NCBI GenBank assembly: GCA_028023455.1
Contig: JAQFVV010006845.1
Span: forward strand, 236,157 to 300,156
DNA from: Epiperipatus broadwayi
Taxonomy: Eukaryota; Onychophora; Udeonychophora; Euonychophora; Peripatidae
Direction: 5' to 3'
DNA: 64,000 nt
A program made the position numbers and the translations under genes. Below, in pieces: positions 1 to 10,599 of this stretch (its first letter is position 1; every line of letters starts with the position of its first letter). The notes below the pieces were generated by a model, which saw nothing but the letters and a program-made list of their open reading frames with translations, made no database searches and was not told the DNA's origin.

Positions 1-45
1 TTTGGAATATGTGTTATTTATTATATATATTTTATTTTAGTGTGC

Positions 46-80
46 CTTGAAAAAGACTATATAATATAGTCGAAATGTTG
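46..80 (+). ncRNA. Degenerate hammerhead-like stem of a PLE tail
   Basis: A segment reads TTGAAAAA, then a strong 8-bp hairpin (GACTATAT/ATATAGTC with a one-base loop), then CGAAATG. Its order of CTGANGA-like box, stem and GAAA matches the PLE-tail motifs at 7.66, 16.75 and 45.75 kb. The first box is degenerate (TTGAAAA), so catalysis is unlikely. A T-run follows at 81-92. The rest of the element lies outside the window or is not recognisable. Confidence 0.4.
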
Positions 81-129
81 GATTTTTTTTTTATGATTAT
101 AGTCATATAAAAAACAAGTTTTAAAAAGG

Positions 130-2740
130 AGTTAGTTTGTTTTATTTCTATATTGGATATTTATGAACTATTTTGAAAAGAAGAACTGTGTGCTTTATAT
201 ATTAAATTAAACAAATAGTAAAAACACTCCAGTCTAATTATACCAAACTTGGTTTAAAATAAATGATTTAAAACAAAAAACAAAATAGAATAAAGGGAAA
301 AAAACTATAATGCTATTTTAATAGTTTAAATTATATTTTCTGTTTTGAAAGAAATTGCTTATTTTCTCTTTAATAATTACAAATTCTAAAATGTTATTTT
401 TAAAACTACTAAATACAAGAAAACAAAAAGAGTAACAAAGTTGTATTCCCTAAATTAAAGTATTAATTTGAGAAAGAAAATGGAATGTAAATTATTATTT
501 AATCAAACGGGGATTAGGTTGTTTTATTGTAATCAGTAATCTAGTCAACTAATTAGATAAATAATACTATGATTAAAAAGAAAATTACTTAATTAATGGA
601 AAAAATAAAAAACTAATTAACATGGGTAATTTTCTCAAGACAAAGGTTGGTTAAGGATATATAAGCTAATATTTTCATTAATTGAGTTATTCATATTTAT
701 TCAGAGCTATTGAAGTTTTTCAAGTTATGAAATTCTTCTGCTGCTGTTAATTTTTCTGTCATATTGCCGAGGTTTGTGGTCTTTATCATTGTGGACCATT
801 TAGTTTTGTGGCTCCAGTGATATATATGAATGTCTGTGTTCCTAACACCTCCATGCCCTGTTAGACTTGCAAAAAGAATATTCATGCAGTCTTTTTACCA
901 TGCAGTTCCTATACATTATCAATAGCCTGAGATATGACCAAAATCTTGATCTTCCATTACTGAGAAATGTGTCCACTATATGTCCAAGATTACAGTGAGA
1001 CAATTAAATAAAGATAGATGTTATGCCAAAAAATAAAAAGCTACACATCAATAAAGAAAGTAGAAGCCAATGCAAGAACACTGTTCATAAACTCTAAGCA
1101 CTGTCAAAAAAGATGAGGATGATCATCTCAAGAAAATCTCTAACTAAAACCTAGGTCAATGTAAGAAAAAAATCAAAGATTAGATTTAAACTGAAATATG
1201 AGGGCTGATTTATATTTTCTTTATAAACTTTGCTAAAATGAGAAATGCATAAACTCTTACTTCCTAATTTAAGATGTAATTAATTATGCTAAAATAACCT
1301 TGTAATTAGTTCAATTTTATTTTACTTTATTATTTTTGTTATTATAACTTGATATTTATTGTGAAAATAAATATGTTATTTAATTGTTAATTTGACCTGA
1401 ATTCTCTTCTCTCTGAAGATCTCACCATGTGAAAAAAGACAAATTTTGTTAATTATATTGTTTTGTTTTAAAATGTTCAATATCTGTTTGCTAATGGAAT
1501 AAATTTCTTGTTTAATTGAGCTAACTGAGGAATCAAATACTAGATGTGTTTAAATATTTTTTGTAGATATTCCCATTTCACTGAAAATTTTTGTATTGGC
1601 TGAGTGAATTAAAGTTTTAAACTTTTGATTGGGCAATTACAAAATCAGCAGTAAAAATATATTCATCTTTTAATATTACATTCATTTTAGTTTCATTTGT
1701 AAAAGCAAATTAATAATTTGTCAGATTATGAAAGTGAGCAAAAGTTTTTCCAAAAATAAATTATTATTTGTAATTATAAAAATATTCTATAGTGGAGAAC
1801 CTAAAAAGAACATCCGTAACCTATTAGAAAATGCTGTGTACATCATTGATTTATTTATCCATTGTGTAAAAGTAAAGAATTTTTACTAAAATCTTAACTA
1901 TTTTTTTAAAATAATTATATTTTCAGCATATTTTATCAAAATAATTTGTAATATGTAAAAAATATGAAAAAAAAAATTCTAAAATATGCATTTTCATTTT
2001 GAAAATCAAAACAAAGAACTTAGACCTGTCAAAATCATTGGCAAGTACTGCCTTTTGTTTAACATGAGAAACAACTAATCAGCACTTTGGAAAGTATGCC
2101 TTCTCCCATTATTAATACTTTAAATTTAAATATTATTGCTTTTTTACTTGTAAAATAATTCTAGATATGGCAGCATCTTACAGTATGTTTTAAGCTTTAA
2201 AATGACTATAAATTTGCTACGATAACACAAAAATTGATGCTTTTAGAGTGACTTGAAGCCATGAATGAAAATTTGTTGTTGATTCACCTGCACCATTAAT
2301 TCACAGGATGGTGCCCAAGTTCAATACTCAATACAGGGTAAAAGTATTCATATAAGAGGTATTTCACTTTTAGCAGTTATAGGATGGATATACTGATCTT
2401 GCAAGGTGGCTGCATCCTGTGTATTTATAGACAATACCCAATCCTATTATTAGTATAGTTTAATATGTAAAGTATTGATTATATTTTTTCCATTGCTTAT
2501 CTAACAGTTCAGATATAAAATTATTTTAAAAAATTAAGAATAAGTGAGGCTCCATTATAAATATATAGTGGGATTACAGTACTATCATAAACTATGCTAT
2601 ATTTCATTTCTAGATTCATTAGTATTCAATGAAAATAATGTACAATGGCTAATCTTTTGTTGATAACCAATGATTAGAATAACATGCATATGATTTACTA
2701 TATTCTGAGTGTACAATATAGTTCATTTCAAAATGCATCT
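130..2740. other. AT-rich intergenic stretch, no gene seen
   Basis: Low-complexity AT-rich DNA. Short ORFs exist, for example 62 codons on the minus strand at 697-885, but none shows a recognisable domain, codon bias or splice context. The part from 700 to 1130 is somewhat less AT-rich than its surroundings and could be an old unrecognised repeat. Confidence 0.6.
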
Positions 2741-2746
2741 ATGTAT

Positions 2747-4034
2747 ATATATATATAATTATTCAAAACAATACAATAATTAATACAGTAACAATATTTT
2801 AAACAAATATATACCAATTTAATAGAAGTACTTTCAACTATCTATGTAGTCGTTGTCAACTAGACTCAAATTGTATTAGAAAAAACCGTTACAAATGTAA
2901 ACAAAAGCAATACATCATACATCAATTTTCCCACAATTCATTAATTTTTATATTGGCTGTCTGTCTATTTATCAACTGTTGCTTTTCACTTTTTATTAAC
3001 ATAGCTTCTTTAATTTTGCGTTTATTATTATTTCTTTCAATTCAGTATTTAGATATTAAAGTTACACGTAATAAAAATAAATTAGATTATTGTATGGTAA
3101 TAAAAGATATTGAAAAAAGAGGATATATTCCTTGGTATTCAAATGTGCCAATTGCACATAAATTATCCAGTTTAAAATCATTTTTATTTAGGAATAATAA
3201 ATTATGTAAATATAGTTCTGATAAAATAAGTAACATAAATGTATTTATTATGGATTTGTTAAATGTTGGATATGATCATAAATTAATTTATAATATTGTT
3301 ACTAAGTTTAATAATAATAGAAATATTTTAGATGCTATAGATATTGATAAAATAAAATATACTTGGATATCAATACCATTTATTTGTAATGAACAGGTTA
3401 AATTTATAAAAGAGATATATAAAAATATATGTCGAGTTGCATTTTATACTACTCCTAATTTAAATAGATTAATAAATAATTCAAAAAATAGGTGTAGTAT
3501 TTTAAATCAAAGTTGTGCAATATATAAATGGCTATGTGTTTGTGGAAAGGCATATATTGGGGAATCTCAATGTACATTGGAGAAAAGATCAAGGGAGCAT
3601 TTGTTGTTATATAAACGAGTGCAAAAATCAAGACAAGAGAATGTTAGAAATGATGATGATCACCATCAGTATTTTTTGATCATAATGTAACATGAATTAT
3701 GGTTTTGATTTTGATTTTAATAAAGTTAAAATTCTGTGTATTGAAAGAAATAATAATAAACGCAAAATTAAAGAAGCTATGTTAATAAAAAGTGAAAAGC
3801 AACAGTTGATAAATAGACAGACAGCCAATATAAAAATTAATGAATTGTGGGAAAATTGATGTATGACGTATTGCTTTTGTTTACATTTGTAACGGTTTTT
3901 TCTAATACAATTTGAGTCTAGTTGACAACGACTACATAGATAGTTGAAAGTACTTCTATTAAATTGGTATATATTTGTTTAAAATATTGTTACTGTATTA
4001 ATTATTGTATTGTTTTGAATAATTATATATATTT
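2747..4034 (+). mobile_element. Penelope-like element 1, truncated, with long inverted arms
   Basis: A 5'-truncated PLE. The segment 3740-4034, which holds the last coding codons and the 3' UTR, is repeated in inverted orientation at 2747-3041 with near-perfect identity over about 290 bp. The inverted arm joins the sense copy abruptly at about 3041, inside the reverse transcriptase thumb region. Inverted 3' ends at the 5' side are known for PLEs and can result from twin priming or template switching during integration. I could not find a target-site duplication by eye. The near-identity of the arms suggests a fairly recent insertion. Confidence 0.8.
3042..3859 (+). pseudogene. PLE polyprotein C-terminal part: RT thumb and GIY-YIG endonuclease
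   Basis: The open frame begins in the inverted arm (ATG at 2953), but family-like sequence starts at 3042. It opens with IQYLDIKVTR, the PLE version of the post-palm 'FLD' motif. Next comes the thumb (NVPIAHKLSSLKSFLFR) and the linker before the nuclease (about 3390-3510). The GIY-YIG core follows, with AIYKWLCVCGKAYIGES near 3517-3567 and the downstream LEKRSREH helix. The frame ends at 3690. The normal PLE C-terminus (KILCIERNNN to INRQTANIKINELWEN, stop at 3857-3859) resumes in another frame, so at least one frameshift lies near 3660-3700. The palm and catalytic aspartates of the RT are missing. The element is therefore defective. Confidence 0.85.
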
Positions 4035-4068
4035 TATTATAATTGGAATACAGACATTGATTAATAAT

Positions 4069-4099
<31 letters not shown>

Positions 4100-4100
4100 A
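4069..4100. repeat. (TA)n(CA)n microsatellite
   Basis: An alternating TA run passes into a CA run just after the right arm of PLE 1. It may derive from the tail of the insertion. Confidence 0.8.
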
Positions 4101-4109
4101 AATACACTA

Positions 4110-4735
4110 TTTGTATATAGATTGCATACTATATATAAACTAAAAGTACATGTCCTATATGGACAAAATTTTAAAAAAATGTATAGAATTTAAAAAACAC
4201 ATTTTCATATATATTTACAGAACTTTTCTCTCTTTATAATTTTTGCAATAGAAGATTCATATGGCTCACTACTGAATATGTCTTCTTTTTTCTTTTTTTT
4301 ATCAAATCAATAATTTTCATTTTACATTACAAAGTTTTTTTGAATTATCTGGTTTTAAAAAAATATGATATTTACTAAAGATATACAGTGTAAACTTTTT
4401 GAAGGGAAAAACGTTTGAAAAAAATTCAATATGTGCTTTTAAGAACAGGACAAAACTGAATATATATAGTGTTTACATCATGAAAAAAAATGTGATTACA
4501 GTAAATAAATTCACATTTGAACATGCGCTATCTAGTGAGAAAGATAAAATGGCTGTTACCATACTGAAAATCAGAAAATTTAAGAGGTTGATAAATTTCA
4601 TTGGTTTTATTGTTTATTTGATAATATATTTTGTTCATTTACATTTATTTTTGGTTAGAGTATAATTGATGTCATGTAGTTTAATATCATGTAATTCGCA
4701 ACTCCACTGCATGCTTATATGATTGTAAAAGAAAT
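4110..4735. other. AT-rich spacer, no gene seen
   Basis: AT-rich sequence. An 88-codon open frame at 4399-4665 starts with a non-ATG codon in a homopolymer-rich context. It has no recognisable domain apart from a hydrophobic stretch near its end, so I do not call it a gene. Confidence 0.5.
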
Positions 4736-4739
4736 GTTT

Positions 4740-5125
4740 TAATATATAGTTTTCAGCTGAGCTTACTCATGAATCTGAAATTTGGATACTTAACTTAAGA
4801 GCAATACAAAGATTTCAGATTACATCTATAAAGTATAGAGATATGCATGTTAGGAATATAAAAAAAGATCAAAAAAATAATATATCAATGAGAGAAAACT
4901 TATTAAAAGATTTAAGTGACTAAAATGGAGTTGGGTGGACATTTTTCTACAAGTGGTGCCAGTAGATGGATAGTTGGAATCTTAGACTAGATATCAAGAA
5001 ATTGTAAAAGATTTAAAAAGATGGGATGAATGGATAAAGTAATAAAGTTTGTTGGTCTGAGATGGAGAAAAAATGCTTTGGAGCATCAGCCTGCAGTGGA
5101 TTGATAATGGTTAGAAATGAATATA
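4740..5125 (+). pseudogene. Fragment of an RTE-type LINE, C-terminal end
   Basis: This matches, with many changes, the end of the RTE-like LINE at 19.9-20.3 kb. Shared stretches are the 'gaaxTTGGAxACTTAA' region, the 'AAxTGGAGTTGGGxxGxxCAT' block (near 4922-4943) and the final GCAGTGGATTGATAATGGTT (near 5092-5111). In the better copy these encode the end of the RT domain and the Trp/Arg-rich C-terminal part. All frames here are broken. The fragment is short and has no visible 3' tail. Confidence 0.6.
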
Positions 5126-5199
5126 TATGTACATAAGATTATATGAATTTGTATTTTTCTGCATTGCAATGTTACTATTGTTATCTGCCTATCCACAAA

Positions 5200-5980
5200 A
5201 ACCACCTAATTAAAACATACACAATTTCTCTATATGCACTCCCACTCAGTGCAAGCCAGAATAATCAATGGATGCCAGAAGGCTTGTGCATAAAATCCCC
5301 ATCTAGTGCCTACTTATTCAATATCCTCAGATTAGTTTCTGGCTTGTGACCTTCATCACTGAGGAGCATTGGCCACAAGCCAGAAACTAGTCTGGAAATA
5401 TTGGATGAGTGGGCACTAGATGGGGATTTTATGCACAAGCCTTCTGGCATCCATTGATTATTCTGGCTTGCATTGAGTGATAATACATATATAGAGTTTT
5501 TCCAGTTTTAATAACAGTTATAAGCAAGCATAAGAAATGGTGATCATGTGATGTTTATTGGCTTAAAATCAATCCTGCCTAATAGGATTCTGGTAGCTAT
5601 AGTTATTAAAAAATCAAAGTAACCAAAATGTATAGGTACTGAACTGAGTTCAGACCTATTTGACTATATAATCTGATGAGCTTGGATTGAAAATATTAGT
5701 GTTTTCAATTTAAGTCTCATAGTTTTGTAGTTAAATAGAGATGAAGGTGGCTGCTATAGTGTTGCATTAGATCTTAAGATCTAGATGCAGTGCTCTCAGA
5801 TCCAAGGCTCCTCACTGATGAGGGCCACAAGCCAGAAACTACTCTGGGGATATTGGATGACTAGGCACTAGATGGGGATTTTATGCACAAGCCTTCTGGC
5901 ATTCATTGATTACTCTGGCTTGCACTGAGTGGCAATTTTTGCCTGTTTTAATAATAGTTAAGAGCAAGCATAAGAAATAA
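5200..5980 (+). mobile_element. Family A hammerhead element: tandem dimer plus inverted 5' copy
   Basis: Two direct copies of a unit lie about 452 bp apart (compare GGCCACAAGCCAGAAACT at 5371 and 5823). Each runs from the hammerhead-like core through a conserved block (GGGGATTTTATGCACAAGCC, the TGGCTTGCACTGAGTG block and TTTTAATAACAGTTA) to GATCATGTGATG. A third partial copy sits in inverted orientation at about 5200-5358, head to head with the first. The junction falls at the ribozyme core. There is no coding potential. The layout fits an animal retrozyme-like dimer with a 5' inversion. No target-site duplication was found by eye. Confidence 0.75.
5797..5858 (+). ncRNA. Hammerhead ribozyme-like motif, family A copy 2
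   Basis: CTGATGA at 5815-5821, a GGCCACAAGCC hairpin, then GAAA at 5835-5838. TCCTCA upstream can pair with TGGGGA downstream, as in the 21.27 kb copy. The stem III segment reads ACTACT instead of the palindrome ACTAGT, which weakens that stem. The core nucleotides themselves are intact. Self-cleavage is inferred, not shown. Confidence 0.6.
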
Positions 5981-6595
5981 TGATCATGTTATGTTTATTG
6001 TCTTAGAACTATTTAATCAAAAGGGTCACTTTATATGAAAAAAATCATTACTGAAGTATCTCTCAACAAACTGTTTTAATCTATTCAATAGTATCTTTTA
6101 TCTCTTTAGCATTTGTTGATACCAAACTGCTTTCTAGATGAAACCATTTTATAATTTATTGGAAAATATGTTTGTTTAAAACTGCAGTATCATCTTAGTT
6201 GCATCTAAGATGAAGTTAATATTTTTAAAATCTTCATAGTTTATTGCATTAAGCATTTTCTCTATTTGCAATCACAATTATTGAAAGCAAATCTAGTATC
6301 TTTTTTTTTTTACTAAATCGTACGAATTTGCCCTCATAGTCGGTCACTATAATTTCATTAATTCTTTGCACTCTTCCTTTTCTCTTTCAGTTAAAACTTT
6401 TATATTTTTTCTCATAATTTCATTTTCAAAGTCTATTTCATTCACATTTATTATTATTTATAATTAAAAATAAATTTATACTTGTTATTTGTATCATTAA
6501 AAAATCAAGTATTTATACTTTTCATTTTTTTTTATTTTTGTCTTCAGTTAGTGTTCACATTCTCTGTGTGTGTTTTTTATATTTAAATTGTTTTA

Positions 6596-6827
6596 CACAG
6601 AGGCTAAACTCTCCATACAATAACACCACCAATGCAAGCCAGAGTAATCCTTAGATTCAAGAAGGTTTGTACATAAATATATAGTGCAGATAGGGATTTT
6701 ATGCACAAACCTTCTTGCAACTATTGATTATACTGATTTCACTGGTGGCAGTACTGTATTGAGAGTTTAGCCTTTGTGTAACAGCTTGTGTAAGCATAAG
6801 AAATGGTGATCATGTGATGTTTAGTGG
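6596..6827 (+). mobile_element. Family A foldback fragment with 14-bp target duplication
   Basis: The outer parts are inverted repeats: AGGCTAAACTCTCCATACAA at the left answers TTGAGAGTTTAGCCT at the right, and the TGCAAGCCAGAGTAATC and AAGAAGGTTTGTACATAA blocks are mirrored. The right side ends in the family A 3' end (GTGATCATGTGATGTTTAGTGG). The direct repeat TTTAAATTGTTTTA flanks the whole foldback at 6582-6595 and 6828-6841. It carries no ribozyme core, so it is a 5'-truncated, 5'-inverted copy that entered in one event. Confidence 0.8.
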
Positions 6828-7077
6828 TTTAAATTGTTTTATTTGACAATATACTGAAGCAATTCTAACATTTTTTTGGTATTCCTCTTCTTTTAACTAC
6901 AATCCTTAATCATCACTGTCTTATAGATTTTTTTGTTTCTCTTCTCAATTTACTATTAAGCTTTCACTTTACAATATACAAACTTTATATTTTCCATCTA
7001 TATTTATCATTTAATCCCTAACAAAGTATTTTTGCTCTTTTACTTTTTTCATTATTCACTAATCTACTAAATACAAT

Positions 7078-7743
7078 CTATCCAAACTTCAAACACTTTT
7101 TAGCAAAACTTTATTTGTACACACACCTATGTTTCGACTGACCTGCAGTCTTCTTCAGAGCTATGATATAATGAACAAAATAAAAAAAACATGACTATAT
7201 AATAACACCATAAAAAATTTTAAACAATAAAAAACTAAAAACGACATAAAATATATATATTAAAAAACTGAAATGAATAATCAAACCCAAATAAAATATT
7301 AATATAAAATAAAATGTACTACATAAATAAATAAATAATTAAATAAATAAATAAATAAAGATAAATTATACATGTGTATTCCTAACTTTATACATATATA
7401 CATTCAAGGACAACTATTAATCTAAATATAGTTGTCCTTGAATGTATATATGTATAAAGTTAGGAATACACATGTATAATTTATATTTATTTATTTATGT
7501 AGTACATTTTATTTTATATTAATATTTTATTTGGGTTTGATTATTTATTTCAGGATTTTAATATATATATTTTATGTTGTTTTTAGTTTTTTATTGTTTA
7601 AAATTTTTTATGGTGTTATTATATAGTTATGTTTTTTTATTTTGTTCATTATATCATAGCTCTGAAGAAGACTGCAGGTCAGTCGAAATGTAGGTGTATG
7701 TACAAATAAAGTTTTGCTAAAAAGTGTTTGAAGTTTGGATAAA
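7078..7743. mobile_element. 660-bp near-perfect palindrome with PLE-tail hammerhead motifs
   Basis: The left arm (7078-7420) and right arm (7425-7743) mirror each other almost base for base, with only about 10-15 bp between the innermost paired parts. Each arm holds CTCTGAAGAAGACTGCAGGT, then CAGTCGAAA, a hammerhead-like core with stem GACT/AGTC, followed by a tail TACAAATAAAGTTTTGCTAA. The cores are at 7139-7163 (minus) and 7660-7690 (plus). The left arm contains an (AAAT)n stretch at 7320-7365. There is no coding potential. I read it as two PLE 3' ends joined head to head. Confidence 0.7.
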
Positions 7744-7749
7744 TTTACG

Positions 7750-10080
7750 GCAAACATAAAGAAAAGTGTGATTTTTGTAATCTGTTAAACATTTTTTAAA
7801 AGTTCTTTGAAAAATGCACATCTTTTACTTACTCTATCAGTTATTCCATTAAGTCTTATTTTTATGCAATAAATCTGCACAAATTCTTTTTATTCCAACC
7901 TTTTAACATAAAAATGTCTTGCATAGTTTGATACAGCAGCAGAGAGGCAGAATCTGAAAGTAGAGATCATTAGCTGAGTTGTGTTATTTCCTGATACCTG
8001 ATCTTTTAATAAACTTCCAAGAAATAAATTAGTAGTAATATATCAATGAATGGTTTTCTTTTTTAGTTCTGATGTTTTTATTTTCTAATTATTTACAGAA
8101 GCTCCATTTTTAAATCCTTGCATCTATTTTTGTTATATTTGCAACAATTTATTGTAATAAGAAAACATATATTCTACATTTTCTTAAACTTTTATACTTA
8201 ATTTATTACAATTTTTAAGATCACAATAAAAACATTCTATAAATAATATTCCAATGTTGCAAATATAAAAAAAAAAACAGTAATAAACTGAAATATATAA
8301 TCAAAACAACTATTCTTTTGCAATCATTAATAAAAATCTTTTACAATTTAAAGAAAATGTGTACAACTCTATTTTTAAAATCCGAATGATTTGTGTCTAT
8401 CATTAAAAAATGTACATTTTTATTTAACATAAAATATAACTGTTATTGCCATAATAAAAAAAAATTTTTTTTTAGCCAATCATAAACTTGCTGTTTTATG
8501 TTATTATAATTTGCTTGCTTTGTCCATTTTTATACATTTTTGAATAAAATTTGAGTTTATTTTAAATCTTTTTGTTTTAAAATAAATATTTTGCCAAAAT
8601 AATCATAAATATATAAATAAATTATGAAAAATAAATAGTTTTTTCAAAGTTTAACAAAGAAAGCATATTCAAGAGTGCTTTCAAGTATTCTCAAAGTCTG
8701 AAAACAAAGAATCTATCAGTCAGCACTGTGATTGGCCTTTTGTATTTGTTCTCTGTGTCAATTTGGCATATTAGGAAGAAGAAGCTATTCAACACTTTCT
8801 TCAAAGTCGTTCTGCTTTACAGATATATCACTCACTCTTTTTCTTTTTCTGCCCATATTCATTGCATGAACAGAGGCCTTTTCCCTAATATCAGAATATC
8901 CATCTTCATACAATTTTTGAGATATTACTTTTGCTTTAATCTTACATTATGTAAACTGCTCTGCCTCATCTATAATATGAGTAAAATTAAAATCAGAAAC
9001 TAAAATTTAGTACCTACACACATATTCCTAGAGCTTATTCACATTGTTTGAACTACTAATTTTAGGCAACTAGTAAAATTCTTTTTTAAAGAAATCTATA
9101 TATTTTTTTTTAAAAATCTATATTTTTTTGTTCAATTTGTTTCAGAGGCTGCATGTATTATATTTTTATTGATGAATTATTATCAGTAATTTAATCTGAT
9201 TGCTATGTTATTGTTTGTAATAGGATTTCACTGTAACTAACTTATCAATATCAATAAACTTTCTTTAAAAGTACAGAATAGATTTATATATGTGAAAATT
9301 TATTCAAAGATATTTATATTTGAAAATGTGATGGCAAAATCAAGACACCAACCTTAATGTTTTTCAACTTCCTAAATGTGATGCTTTTTGCAAAGATACA
9401 TCTGCTTTGGATCATGCATATAAAATGAATGAATATTAATAGATTTTATAAAATGCTTTTTGTTATGAATATGAGCATGTTCCCAAGGGAGGGGTAAAGT
9501 AATTTTTATTATAAATAGTATCACAAAAAAACTCTAAAAATGCAATTAAATAATGTATTGGGAAAAACTATAAAATATAGCTACAATGATATTGAGGACT
9601 TGCATTTTTTTCCTAAATAAAAACTTAGCTGTAGATGCTAACAAACATCAATACAAGATAGCTGACTATTAAGGATCAGAATGTAATATATATTTGTGTT
9701 GATAAAATGGCAAGTATTGTCATCACATCTTTTTTATATGTTTTTTTTTTCTGGAGTTACTTTTTGATTTGCATTAATGCTAATTCTTATACTAGTAATG
9801 TGCATGATTGCTCAAATGTGTCACTGACCAGAAAAACTCTACAAAATAATAAATTCTCATATATATATAGTTGTAATAATATTTTAATGTCAAAATTAAT
9901 AGTCACAACCATAAGTTCTAAAAAAAAATTATTGGCTTATTAGTAAAGAAAATATTATTAATTATTACTGTTATTACTATAGCAATTAAAAATATTAGAA
10001 GTGATATTAATATTATTGATTGATTTACCTAGTGATGCAAATTATTAAAATTATCCAAGATATCTTCCTGTGCAAATTTT
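7750..10080. other. AT-rich intergenic stretch, no gene seen
   Basis: Long T and A runs and scattered short ORFs. The 91-codon frame at 8728-9003 and the 78-codon frame at 9707-9943 are Phe/Ile/Leu-rich, with no motif and no codon bias. I see no repeat family here that I can name. Confidence 0.55.
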
Positions 10081-10095
10081 ACAATACACAGTATC

Positions 10096-10585
10096 CTAAT
10101 GAGCTCTAACCAAGCTTTTATTATTATTATTATTATTATGATAAATGCTACTACAAGAGAAGGCATTCAAATCATCTTTATCTTAGATTGTCCCCATCCT
10201 CAGACCGGTTTTGACCTATGGGTCTGAATTAAGTTCAGGCCCATATGATTGTTTCAGTTGGAGAGCTGACTTTAAAGACATGCAGATGTCTAAATGTTTC
10301 AGATCTTCTTGACAATTAACTTTTAGATAAATGCTTAGTTTGAGTTGGTTTTTTGAATCCTGTGTCCCAACTCCTCACTGAAGAGACCCATAAGTCAAAA
10401 CCAGTCTGGGGATGGGGACAATTTAAAATAAAGATGATTTGAATGCCTTCTCTTGTAGTAGCATTTATCATAATAAAAAATAAAAAATAAAAAAAAGCTT
10501 GGTTAGAGCTCATTAGCATGCTCTTAATTTTACATATTGGTAAATGCAAGCTATATGTAAGTCATGTGACATCTGACTTTTTATT
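10096..10585 (+). mobile_element. Family B hammerhead foldback with 13-bp target duplication
   Basis: The direct repeat AATACACAGTATC flanks the element at 10083-10095 and 10586-10598. Inside, 10097-10222 is the inverted counterpart of 10383-10516: TAATGAGCTCTAACCAAGC mirrors GCTTGGTTAGAGCTCATTA, and each arm has an AT-rich run and the GCATTCAAATCATCTTTAT block. The right arm begins at a hammerhead-like core (10378-10406). The left arm stops within that core. The 3' end reads AAGTCATGTGACATCTGACT, close to family C. The centre holds GAATTAAGTTCAGGCCCATA, shared with family A. It has no coding potential. Confidence 0.85.
10362..10420 (+). ncRNA. Hammerhead ribozyme-like motif, family B
   Basis: CTGAAGA at 10378-10384, a GACCCATAAGTC hairpin (GAC/GTC), AAAA in place of GAAA, then the stem III segment ACCAGT followed by C. 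The inverted arm preserves the undamaged form ACCGGT, a perfect palindrome, at 10203-10208. CTCCTCA upstream can pair with TGGGGA downstream as stem I, as in family A. Two core changes (U to A in CTGATGA, G to A in GAAA) suggest that this copy is inactive. Confidence 0.55.
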
Positions 10586-10599
10586 AATACACAGTATCT

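Noticed and set aside
697-885. 62-codon minus-strand ORF starting MNILFASLTGHGG
   Set aside because: Its composition is not obviously random, but there is no domain, splice context or repeat similarity I can point to. One such ORF is expected by chance in a long window.
5143-5349. 68-codon ORF and its relatives at 21144-21353 and 47181-47387
   Set aside because: The shared peptide (EGLCIKSPSSAY-like) looks like a conserved protein, but it is the family A repeat read antisense through the GCACAAGCC block. Conservation is at DNA level.
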